Notes under the pieces: model-generated
The model's input: the letters and a program-made list of their open reading frames with translations, nothing else
Database searches by the model: none
What the model was told of the DNA's origin: nothing
Shown: positions 1-4,881 of the stretch, in pieces
How positions within the stretch are numbered: the stretch's first letter is position 1
Layout: the number at the start of each line of letters is the position of its first letter
Assembly: GCA_019246385.1 (NCBI GenBank)
Contig: JAFAQP010000003.1
Coordinates: 1-7,951, forward strand
Direction: 5' to 3'
Source: Patescibacteria group bacterium
Lineage (GTDB): Bacteria > Patescibacteriota > Minisyncoccia > Phycocordibacterales > Phycocordibacteraceae
Length of the DNA stretch: 7,951 bases
Made by a program: the position numbers and the translations under genes

Positions 1-1
1 C

Positions 2-319
2 ATCATGAATGCCGTCGACATTAAGTCGCTTGAAGGCGCGGTGGCGAGGAGCGATGCGGGGGCGCTCTCAAAATCCTTCGGCATCGGGAAAAAAACAGCG
101 GAAAAAATAGTTCTTGAGCTTCGGGAAAAGGTTGCGACGGTGTCTACAGGCGGCAAAGCAGCAGAGCAGGGCTCTGATGCGGAAGTTGTCGACGTTCTCG
201 TCGGTCTCGGATACACGCTTCGCGAAGCTCGCGATGCCGTGCATGCGCTTCCAAAAGGGCCGAGCACGACCGAGGCGCGGATACGCGAAGCCATACGGCT
301 CGCATCGCGCACCCGCTAG
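2..319 (+). CDS. ruvA: Holliday junction DNA helicase RuvA, C-terminal part (5' end outside window)
   Basis: RuvA binds Holliday junctions as a tetramer and docks the RuvB branch-migration motor. The open reading frame is already running at base 2 (an ATC codon precedes the first ATG), so the ATG at base 5 is an internal Met and the N-terminal OB-fold and first hairpin lie outside the window. Counting from that Met, residues 27-35 (GIGKKTAEK, then IVLEL) are the second helix-hairpin-helix that grips junction DNA. Residues about 43-57 form the flexible linker. Residues 58-104 (AEVVDVLVGLGY, then LREARDAV) are the small three-helix domain III that contacts RuvB. About 105 residues are visible, against about 190-200 for a whole RuvA. 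A Phe stands where most family members have Pro before GIGKKTAE. It ends in TAG three bases before the Mur ligase gene, suggesting co-transcription. Identification is firm. Confidence 0.93.
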   Translation: MMNAVDIKSLEGAVARSDAGALSKSFGIGKKTAEKIVLELREKVATVSTGGKAAEQGSDAEVVDVLVGLGYTLREARDAVHALPKGPSTTEARIREAIRLASRTR

Positions 320-322
320 CCC

Positions 323-1552
323 ATGCTTTCCTTTTTAAAAAAGTATTGGCATTTCTCGATCGCCTACGCCGCAAAGTTCTGGTACCGTTCTCCCGCCACA
401 AAGCTCTATGTTATCGGCATAACGGGCACGAAGGGAAAATCGTCAACCGCCGAAATGATGAACGCCATACTTGAAGAGGCGGGCTACCGTACCGCTCTCG
501 CTTCCACCATACGTTTCAAGATAGATGCGGATTCACGCCCGAATCTTTTCAAGATGACCATGCCGGGGAGGGGGTTTCTGCAGAAATTTTTTTCCGAAGC
601 GCGAAGGAAGGATTGCACTCATGCGGTACTCGAAGTGACTTCGGAGGGAGCGCGCCAATTCAGGCACCGGGGAATCGACCTTAATGCCTTGATATTTACT
701 AATATCGCCCCGGAGCATATCGAATCACACGGTTCATACGAAAATTACAAAAAAGCGAAACTTTCAATCGGCTACTCGCTTGTCGCCTCGAAAAAACGGC
801 CCCGCATCGTGGTGGCTAATCCAGAGGACGAACTGGGAGAAAAATTTCTGAAACTTCCCGTCGAACGGGCGGTTCCATTCCGGATTGCAGATGCGGAGCC
901 GTATACGCTTTTGGAAGGCGGCGTCACGATGACGTTTTCGGGAGTTACGTTCCCCATGGCATTTCCCGGAACGTTCAGTATCTTAAACGCGCTCGCCGCC
1001 GCGACGATCGCGCGAGAACTTGGAATTCCGTCGGAGACCATCGGTCGCGCGCTCTCCCGCCTAAGCACGATCCTCGGCAGAGCGGAAAAAATAGAACGGG
1101 GTCAGGACTTCACGGTTATCGTCGATTATGCGCACACGCCGGATTCCTTATCCGCCCTGTATGGCGCTTTTCCGGACAAGCGCAAGATATGCGTCCTGGG
1201 GAATACCGGAGGCGGCCGGGATACCTGGAAGCGACCTCTCATGGGGAGCATTGCGGAAAATGCGTGCGACATCGTTATTCTTACGAACGAAGATCCGTAT
1301 GACGAAGATCCCGTCCAGATCATTGAGTCTATGGCAAAAGGCATGGAGCGAAAAAAGCCCCTTATTCTACTGGATAGGCGAGAGGCTATCGGGAGGGCGC
1401 TCTCTCTCGCGAAAACCGGGGACGTGGTTTTAATTACCGGAAAAGGCACAGATCCCTTCATCATGGGTGCGAAAGGAGCAAAGACGCTGTGGAGCGACTC
1501 CCGTGTCGCGGGCGAAGAGCTGGATCTCCTTCTCGGAAACAAAACGTCCTAA
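323..1552 (+). CDS. MurE-like Mur ligase lacking the N-terminal UDP-binding domain
   Basis: This is an ATP-dependent amide-bond ligase of the Mur family, most like MurE, which adds the third stem amino acid to UDP-MurNAc-dipeptide in the cytoplasm. Visible motifs (409 aa) are: P-loop GTKGKSS at 35-41; EVTSEG at 104-109, the counterpart of MurE EVSSH; TNIAPEHIESHGS at 126-138; K146 in the AK position of the carbamylated lysine; VDYAHTPDSL at 267-276; GGGRDTWKRP at 296-305; and GKGTD at 373-377. The ATP-binding and C-terminal domains are complete. Only 34 residues precede the P-loop, against roughly 110 in E. coli MurE, so domain 1 is missing. The place of the DAP-reading DNPR motif holds EDPY (323-326), so the substrate is uncertain. 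MurT also lacks domain 1, but the YAHTP region here is MurE-like. The start is fixed because the upstream in-frame codon at 317-319 is a stop. No Shine-Dalgarno is visible; translation is probably coupled to ruvA. Confidence 0.88.
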   Translation: MLSFLKKYWHFSIAYAAKFWYRSPATKLYVIGITGTKGKSSTAEMMNAILEEAGYRTALASTIRFKIDADSRPNLFKMTMPGRGFLQKFFSEARRKDCTHAVLEVTSEGARQFRHRGIDLNALIFTNIAPEHIESHGSYENYKKAKLSIGYSLVASKKRPRIVVANPEDELGEKFLKLPVERAVPFRIADAEPYTLLEGGVTMTFSGVTFPMAFPGTFSILNALAAATIARELGIPSETIGRALSRLSTILGRAEKIERGQDFTVIVDYAHTPDSLSALYGAFPDKRKICVLGNTGGGRDTWKRPLMGSIAENACDIVILTNEDPYDEDPVQIIESMAKGMERKKPLILLDRREAIGRALSLAKTGDVVLITGKGTDPFIMGAKGAKTLWSDSRVAGEELDLLLGNKTS

Positions 1553-1566
1553 GTCCGTTTGCGTAG

Positions 1567-1572
1567 TATCAT
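1567..1572 (+). promoter_or_regulatory. Putative -10 element (TATCAT) for a leaderless transcript
   Basis: TATCAT lies six bases before the ATG at 1579, so transcription starting about seven bases downstream of the hexamer would begin at or next to the start codon. There is no Shine-Dalgarno sequence before this ATG and no convincing -35 box. The same hexamer with nearly the same spacing precedes the DoxX-like gene. This is inference from position and repetition, not from measured transcript ends. Confidence 0.45.
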
Positions 1573-1578
1573 AAAAAT

Positions 1579-2466
1579 ATGAGCGCGGGCCAGGATTTGC
1601 TGCTGTTCATACTTTTTATGGTCGTCCTCGGCATCGCGTGGTTCGTGACGGGCGGACCAAGCCATGCGTCGTCCCATACCGGATGGTTTTTGACAAGTAG
1701 CAACGTTTCCGTGCCGATCATTCCCGGGCCGTCCCAGAGCGGAACATCGGCAACGAGCGGAGGAACGAAAGCTCCCGCACCCCAGGCGATATACGCCCAA
1801 AGCAATGCGCCGACCGCCGATCCGGAAGCCGGCATTACGATCGACGAAGCGAACGCCGGAAGCGCGGATCCGAGAGAAGAATATGTGATCGTACAAATGC
1901 CGCAGGATTTGCCGCACCCCCTCACCATAAGCGGTTGGTATTTTGAGAATTCCGACGGCATTAAGGCGACGCTCGGTAATGCTGCCGATATTCCGCTTCT
2001 CGGCGAAGCAAATTCGCCCACTCCCATAACGGCTCCCGCCGGCAGCGCTATCATCGCGGTGACCGGCCGTTCTCCCAACGGAACGTCCTTCAGGATCAAT
2101 GAATGCACTGGCTATTTTGCGAAGTACCAGAATTTTATTCCGGAATTGCCCATAGAGTGCCCGAGCGCTTCGACGGAACTTTCTCGCGCCGGTTCTTCGC
2201 TGAGTGATGCCTGCAGCGATTTCGCCGATTCGGTGTCCGCATGTTCCCCAGTCACGGATATGGGCGCCGTCCCGCGCGAATGCCAGAACTTCGCCGCCGG
2301 GCTCTCCTACAACGGCTGCGTTTCCGCGCATCAGAGAGAGCCGGGTTTCTATGAAAAAGAATGGCGCGTCTATCTCAATCGCGATCAAGAATTATGGAAA
2401 AATCGCCACGATACCATACGGCTTTTCGATGAAAGAGGGAAACTGGTAGCGCAAACGAGTTATTGA
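1579..2466 (+). CDS. Exported or membrane-anchored six-cysteine protein, possibly lamin-tail-like
   Basis: The function is not known. The 295-aa product has a hydrophobic segment at residues 7-23 (LLLFILFMVVLGIAWFV) with few charges before it, fitting an N-terminal membrane anchor or uncleaved signal. A Ser/Thr/Pro/Gly-rich linker follows at about 30-80. Residues about 98-165 (EEYVIVQ, then ISGWYFENSDG, then APAG) and the last 20 residues (DTIRLFDERGKLV, ending in TSY) resemble the first and last strands of a lamin-tail-type beta sandwich. Between them lies a roughly 90-residue insert carrying all six cysteines (176, 194, 212, 222, 235, 247), which could form three disulfides outside the cell. 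The combination resembles a family I associate with Parcubacteria, but this could not be checked. It starts 26 bases after the Mur ligase stop. The lamin-tail reading is tentative; membrane anchoring and export are better supported. Confidence 0.72.
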   Translation: MSAGQDLLLFILFMVVLGIAWFVTGGPSHASSHTGWFLTSSNVSVPIIPGPSQSGTSATSGGTKAPAPQAIYAQSNAPTADPEAGITIDEANAGSADPREEYVIVQMPQDLPHPLTISGWYFENSDGIKATLGNAADIPLLGEANSPTPITAPAGSAIIAVTGRSPNGTSFRINECTGYFAKYQNFIPELPIECPSASTELSRAGSSLSDACSDFADSVSACSPVTDMGAVPRECQNFAAGLSYNGCVSAHQREPGFYEKEWRVYLNRDQELWKNRHDTIRLFDERGKLVAQTSY

Positions 2467-2921
2467 TATTCGAAAAGGATAATACCGGCCGCAACGGCCA
2501 CGTTTAGTGATTCTTTTTCCCCCCGCATGGGGATTTCTATAACGCTGTCCGAAAACCCAAGCACGTCTTCCGAAAGGCCATCGACTTCATTTCCGAAAAC
2601 GAACGCGGTAGGACCTTTCATCTTCCATTCGGTATAAGAAATCGAGCGGGCGGATTGCTCGACCGCGACGAACTCTTTCCCTTCCTCTTTTAACGTTTTC
2701 CGCAAGATAGATAGTTCCGCCCGTTGCCACTCGACGGAAATTTCGGCGCCGAGCGCCGCCTTCACAAGCCGCGCGTTGGGGCGCCCGAATCTATCTTTGG
2801 GCGACGGCGTGTAGCCGGTAAGATAGATCTTCAAAACGCCTGCGGCGTCTGCGGTACGGAAAATAGAGCCGACATTTTCGGAAGAACGGATATCGTGCAA
2901 CACCACGCAGATCTCTTCCAT
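2460..2921 (-). CDS. TrmH/SpoU-family RNA 2'-O-methyltransferase
   Basis: This SPOUT-class enzyme transfers methyl from S-adenosylmethionine to a ribose 2'-OH in tRNA or rRNA. With the start at 2921 the protein has 153 residues, essentially a bare catalytic domain. Motif 1 is at 10-28 (D-I-R-S-S-E-N-V-G, then FRTADAAG) and includes the conserved Arg12 and Asn16. Motif 2, FGNEVDGLS, is at 109-117, and motif 3 is at 129-146 (EIPM, then SLNVAVAAG); the last two build the trefoil knot and cofactor site. There is no N-terminal RNA-binding extension of the kind found in RlmB or TsnR, so the exact target cannot be named. An ATG four codons upstream (2933) is possible; longer extensions have no family resemblance and run antisense to the neighbouring gene. 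The 3' end overlaps the convergent exported-protein gene by 7 bp, and the 5' end shares a very short divergent promoter region. Confidence 0.9.
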   Translation of the reverse strand: MEEICVVLHDIRSSENVGSIFRTADAAGVLKIYLTGYTPSPKDRFGRPNARLVKAALGAEISVEWQRAELSILRKTLKEEGKEFVAVEQSARSISYTEWKMKGPTAFVFGNEVDGLSEDVLGFSDSVIEIPMRGEKESLNVAVAAGIILFEYQ

Positions 2922-2931
2922 AAATGCAGGC

Positions 2932-2941
2932 ATGCTATCAT
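2932..2941. promoter_or_regulatory. Overlapping divergent -10-like elements
   Basis: On the + strand TATCAT (2936-2941), preceded by TGC, makes an extended -10 seven bases before the ATG at 2949. On the - strand TAGCAT (2937-2932) lies ten bases before the ATG at 2921. The hexamers overlap by two base pairs, next to the palindrome GCATGC (2930-2935). Both transcripts would be leaderless or have leaders of only a few bases. No -35 boxes are evident. Inferred from sequence only. Confidence 0.45.
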
Positions 2942-2948
2942 GGCGAGA

Positions 2949-3305
2949 ATGGAGGCGCTCTTCCCGGCACTGTTGACCTATAGTTTTTTTGCGCCGCTTG
3001 TCCTCAGGATCGGAATGGCGGTGGTATTTTTCGCCGAGGCGCGCGCGCAATGGAAAAAGGAAAGGCCGCACTATATTGCTTCTACTGTGTCTTTAGTGGT
3101 GGGGCTATTTTTGTTTTTCGGCTCCCTGACCCAGGGCGCCGCACTTGCCGGACTCGTCTATCTTGCGGTTGTCATGGCAAAAAAAGATCCTTCGTCGGCT
3201 TTCTCGGGGAAAATTGGGCTCCTTCTTTCGGCCATAGTTTTACTTTCTTTGCTCCTTACGGGTCCCGGGTTCCCTCTTTTCCCATCCGCTGATAAACCGT
3301 ATTGA
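2949..3305 (+). CDS. Small four-helix DoxX-like integral membrane protein
   Basis: The 118-residue product is mostly hydrophobic, with four likely transmembrane segments at about 8-28, 43-59, 62-77 and 88-104. The early LVLRIGMAVVFF, the second-helix GLFLFFGSLTQ followed by a small-residue third helix, and the ending LLLTGPGFPLF match the general layout of DoxX-type proteins, a broad family linked in some bacteria to quinone or redox functions. There are no catalytic residues, so no reaction can be assigned. ATG 2949 is preferred to the in-frame ATG at 2940 because TATCAT at 2936-2941 would put the transcript start at 2948-2949 and would overlap the earlier ATG; the difference is three residues. 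It diverges from the RNA methyltransferase gene and converges on the ICMT-like gene. The family assignment is moderate; the membrane topology is clearer. Confidence 0.7.
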   Translation: MEALFPALLTYSFFAPLVLRIGMAVVFFAEARAQWKKERPHYIASTVSLVVGLFLFFGSLTQGAALAGLVYLAVVMAKKDPSSAFSGKIGLLLSAIVLLSLLLTGPGFPLFPSADKPY

Positions 3306-3397
3306 TATTTGCATCGTGGTCTAGGAATGTCACCACTCTAATCCTTTTCTCAAAATATAGATTTTATTTTCGATTCTTAGTTCGAGTCTTAGAGGGG
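3306..3397. other. AT-rich spacer between two convergent genes
   Basis: No gene is seen here. The spacer is clearly AT-richer than its neighbours. It holds a weak hairpin, GTGGT (3316-3320) with ACCAC (3332-3336), followed by a T-rich stretch that might end the DoxX-like transcript. A second A/T hairpin pairs AAAATA (3352-3357) with TATTTT (3365-3370) around a 7-base loop. A longer imperfect stem pairs 3332-3341 with 3389-3398, nine of ten positions matching. The right end merges into a tRNA 3'-end-like sequence. None is a convincing intrinsic terminator. Confidence 0.4.
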
Positions 3398-3403
3398 TCA
3401 CCA
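3376..3403 (+). other. tRNA 3'-end-like sequence (possible tRNA remnant)
   Basis: Read on the + strand, 3376-3380 (CTTAG) and 3388-3392 (CTTAG) can pair at four of five positions around the 7-base loop TTCGAGT, with G before and C after it, as in a T-arm. Seven bases (AGGGGTC, 3393-3399) follow in the acceptor position, then A and CCA (3400-3403). No matching 5' half, D-arm or usable anticodon loop lies in the preceding 70 bases, so this is not an intact tRNA. It overlaps the stop codon of the ICMT-like gene on the other strand. It could be a tRNA remnant, an old attachment-site scar or chance. Confidence 0.28.
3386..3400 (+). repeat. Left copy of a 15-bp imperfect inverted repeat flanking the ICMT-like gene
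   Basis: Bases 3386-3400 (GTCTTAGAGGGGTCA) are the reverse complement of 4173-4187 at 14 of 15 positions; the inner 11 bases (3390-3400) match perfectly. The copy includes the TGA stop codon of the ICMT-like gene. Two other short words also occur in both flanks: GTTCGAGTC (3380-3388) inverted at 4130-4138, and AAAATATAGA at 3352-3361 repeated directly at 4153-4162. Confidence 0.55.
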
Positions 3404-4099
3404 AATGAGAGGCACGAGTCGATACCGAACCTTTTGTTTGTATTCGACGTAGCCCTCTAGTTCATCAATGAGCATCTTTTCCTCACCGAGCGTACGAAGC
3501 ACGAGAAGAACGGTGAGTACGAGGCTGACAATTAGACCCCAGAAAGACCCGAGCACGAGTGGGGAGCCAAAAAAGAGAAGGAGCGCTCCGAGGTACATAG
3601 GGTGGCGCACGAATCTATAGACGCCCGTTGAGATGACTTTTTGTTTGCGGTCGTTTTGCACCCGTATCAGACCGGATGCGAACGTGTTATCGGTGAACGT
3701 GCGGAATATGAAAAATAAAGCTCCAAGCAGAAGTGCTGCACCGAGAATTTCCAGAGAAACGGGAAAATGCGTCGTCCACATGTATCGCTTTGCGTCCAAG
3801 GGCATGATCGCGATCCACACAACAAATGCGAGACCGATACCGTAGACGAGATACGCGGCGTCCTTTTTCTGGTTATCGGTAGCCATGGGTTTGAGTCGCT
3901 CCCTGAGCAAATCTTTATCTTTAAAAAAGAGATAGATCGTTCCGGGCCAACATAAAGAAATAAACCATATACTCCATATCCAGCCTTGGATCCAAAACCA
4001 ATCTCCAGCGAGAAGAAATAGCGTTAGAGGAAACACGAATGGAAAACCGAGCGACCAAAGCATTTCCAGGACTGTAATGTCTTTAGAATCGGACGCCAT
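3398..4099 (-). CDS. Isoprenylcysteine carboxyl methyltransferase-like (ICMT/PEMT family) membrane protein
   Basis: This is a polytopic membrane methyltransferase of the ICMT/PEMT superfamily, predicted to use S-adenosylmethionine on a lipid-soluble or membrane substrate. With the start at 4099 it has 233 residues and hydrophobic segments at about 15-31, 37-57, 81-99, 113-132 and 166-200. The C-terminal cofactor signature is complete: TGVYRFVRHPMYLG (158-171) with the RHP-Y core, then RTLGEEKML (202-210) with the Glu pair, then YVEYKQKVRYRLVP (217-230). Bacterial members generally have no known prenylated protein target, so the substrate cannot be stated. TACCAT lies six bases before ATG 4099, favouring this start over GTG at 4114. 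The gene stands alone, with AT-rich non-coding DNA and short shared repeats on both sides, which raises the possibility that it arrived as a unit. Confidence 0.85.
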   Translation of the reverse strand: MASDSKDITVLEMLWSLGFPFVFPLTLFLLAGDWFWIQGWIWSIWFISLCWPGTIYLFFKDKDLLRERLKPMATDNQKKDAAYLVYGIGLAFVVWIAIMPLDAKRYMWTTHFPVSLEILGAALLLGALFFIFRTFTDNTFASGLIRVQNDRKQKVISTGVYRFVRHPMYLGALLLFFGSPLVLGSFWGLIVSLVLTVLLVLRTLGEEKMLIDELEGYVEYKQKVRYRLVPLIW

Positions 4100-4105
4100 G
4101 GATTC

Positions 4106-4111
4106 ATGGTA
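4106..4111 (-). promoter_or_regulatory. Putative -10 element (TACCAT) for the ICMT-like gene
   Basis: On the - strand TACCAT is followed by six bases and ATG 4099, the same geometry as TATCAT before 1579 and 2949. This places the expected transcript start at or beside the ATG and inside the alternative GTG-initiated reading. No clear -35 box is seen 16-18 bases upstream. Confidence 0.38.
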
Positions 4112-4114
4112 CAC

Positions 4115-4277
4115 CGATGACTGTTCTCGGACTCGAACTGATTTGGAGCCTTAAAATATAGAAATGCAATTTTGACCCCTCTAGGACGAAAACATCACGT
4201 TTTAATTCGTGCCTCAAACATTAGGTCCGTTCGATACTTTAAGCCTTTCGAATCTATGCTGAAAATCCAGTTTTTTG
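4115..4277. other. Non-coding spacer between the ICMT-like gene and tRNA-Lys
   Basis: No gene is seen in this 163-base, AT-rich stretch. It holds the right-hand copies of the flanking repeats: 4130-4138, 4153-4162 and 4173-4187. A short hairpin pairs CACG (4196-4199) with CGTG (4208-4211) around an AT loop. Any upstream promoter parts of the ICMT-like gene and the 3' trailer of tRNA-Lys must also lie here. No strong terminator follows the tRNA; CTG...CAG (4270-4259 on the - strand) is only three base pairs. Confidence 0.4.
4173..4187 (+). repeat. Right copy of the 15-bp imperfect inverted repeat
   Basis: Bases 4173-4187 (TGACCCCTCTAGGAC) pair with 3386-3400 with one mismatch. The two copies bracket the ICMT-like gene and its presumed promoter, spanning about 800 bp. 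No target-site duplication is visible outside the copies and no transposase lies between them. Confidence 0.55.
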
Positions 4278-4350
4278 TGCGCCCGCCTGGGCTCGAACCA
4301 GGGACCATCTCCTTAAAAGGGAGCCGCTCTACCGACTGAGCTACGGGCGC
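4278..4350 (-). tRNA. tRNA-Lys, anticodon TTT
   Basis: Reading the - strand from 4350, the 7-bp acceptor stem GCGCCCG/CGGGCGC pairs perfectly. The D-arm is GCTC-AGTCGGTA-GAGC. The anticodon arm is GCTCC-CTTTTAA-GGAGA with anticodon TTT, the variable loop is TGGTC, and the T-arm is CCTGG-TTCGAGC-CCAGG. The discriminator is A (4278). The next bases are CA, so the CCA tail is not encoded and must be added after transcription. The top pair of the anticodon stem (27-43) is a G-A mismatch; other stems are fully paired. It starts 24 bases after the DUF218 gene on the same strand and may be processed from that transcript. Confidence 0.95.
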
Positions 4351-4374
4351 GAACAAGAAGTCTCCGAACTTTCA

Positions 4375-4881
4375 TTACGGAGGCGTAAGAAGTATGCCTT
4401 CTTCCTTCAATTTCTGCAATTCTCTTTTTTCGTGCGCTCTTAGTTCTTCGTATCGCTCGGCCGAGAAGTCGGTTCGCGCCGACGAAAAAATTATATCGAC
4501 TTTCGGAAAGACCCGAGTAAAGATATATTGCACTCTTTTCATATGGAAATCGGAAGTCACGACAATAAGCGTCCGGATAGCGTATTTTTCTACGATAGGC
4601 TTTGAAAGAGCCGCGTCCTCGATCGTATCGTGGCTTAACACCGGATCTTCAACTATATCTTCGGAAGGAACGCCATGCGCTGATAAATATTCTTTCACAT
4701 ACCGGGCATGAGGAGTGGGAGTCGTGTTGAAATGGCCCCCAAAGCCGCCGGTACAAAGCACCTTTGAGCCGGGATGATTATGGTGTTCCTCGATCCCCTG
4801 CTCCGCGCGGCCCACAGCAATATCCGACAGAGCGCCTGATTCATCATTCGGAGCGCCGAGGATCATAATGAGACTCGTCAT
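4375..4881 (-). CDS. DUF218 (YdcF/SanA-like) family protein
   Basis: The 168-residue product has the DUF218 layout: an opening strand and loop LIMILGAPNDESGALSD (4-20), then R25 in the following helix; VLCTGG (41-46); a middle helix and AHGVPSEDIVED (68-79), followed by DTIEDA (85-90); and the signature VVTSDFHMKRV (107-117). Members of this family bind nucleotide- or SAM-like ligands or affect the envelope (SanA), but no single reaction is established. No transmembrane segment or signal is present, so unlike SanA it looks cytoplasmic. Its ATG overlaps the holA stop as ATGA (4881-4878), suggesting translational coupling. That start also keeps the first beta strand, which an ATG five codons later would cut. 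The C-terminal 30 residues are a charged helix. The family is fairly sure; the role is unknown. Confidence 0.82.
   Translation of the reverse strand: MTSLIMILGAPNDESGALSDIAVGRAEQGIEEHHNHPGSKVLCTGGFGGHFNTTPTPHARYVKEYLSAHGVPSEDIVEDPVLSHDTIEDAALSKPIVEKYAIRTLIVVTSDFHMKRVQYIFTRVFPKVDIIFSSARTDFSAERYEELRAHEKRELQKLKEEGILLTPP

Noticed and set aside
1549..2388. Long open frame antisense to the exported-protein gene (279 codons)
   Set aside because: Arg/Gly/Ser-rich composition without domain features; the + strand frame has a membrane segment, cysteine pattern and a promoter-like element.
2724..2948. 5' extension of the DoxX-like gene to 2724
   Set aside because: The extra region is the complement of the RNA methyltransferase gene and gives no membrane segment or family match.
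2922..3071. N-terminal extension of the RNA methyltransferase to an upstream start at 3071
   Set aside because: The added residues are basic, low in family resemblance and antisense to the DoxX-like gene; the SpoU motif 1 begins right after Met at 2921.
3316..3350. Intrinsic terminator after the DoxX-like gene
   Set aside because: Only five base pairs with an 11-base loop, and the T-rich part is interrupted; too weak to call as a terminator.
4100..4114. GTG start for the ICMT-like gene at 4114
   Set aside because: The TACCAT -10-like element and expected transcript start lie within or after it; ATG 4099 fits the geometry seen at other genes.
3376..4187. Permuted or intron-split tRNA using GACCCCT (4174-4180) as 5' half
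   Set aside because: No D-arm, GG pair or anticodon loop follows 4180, and no anticodon arm is found before 3376.
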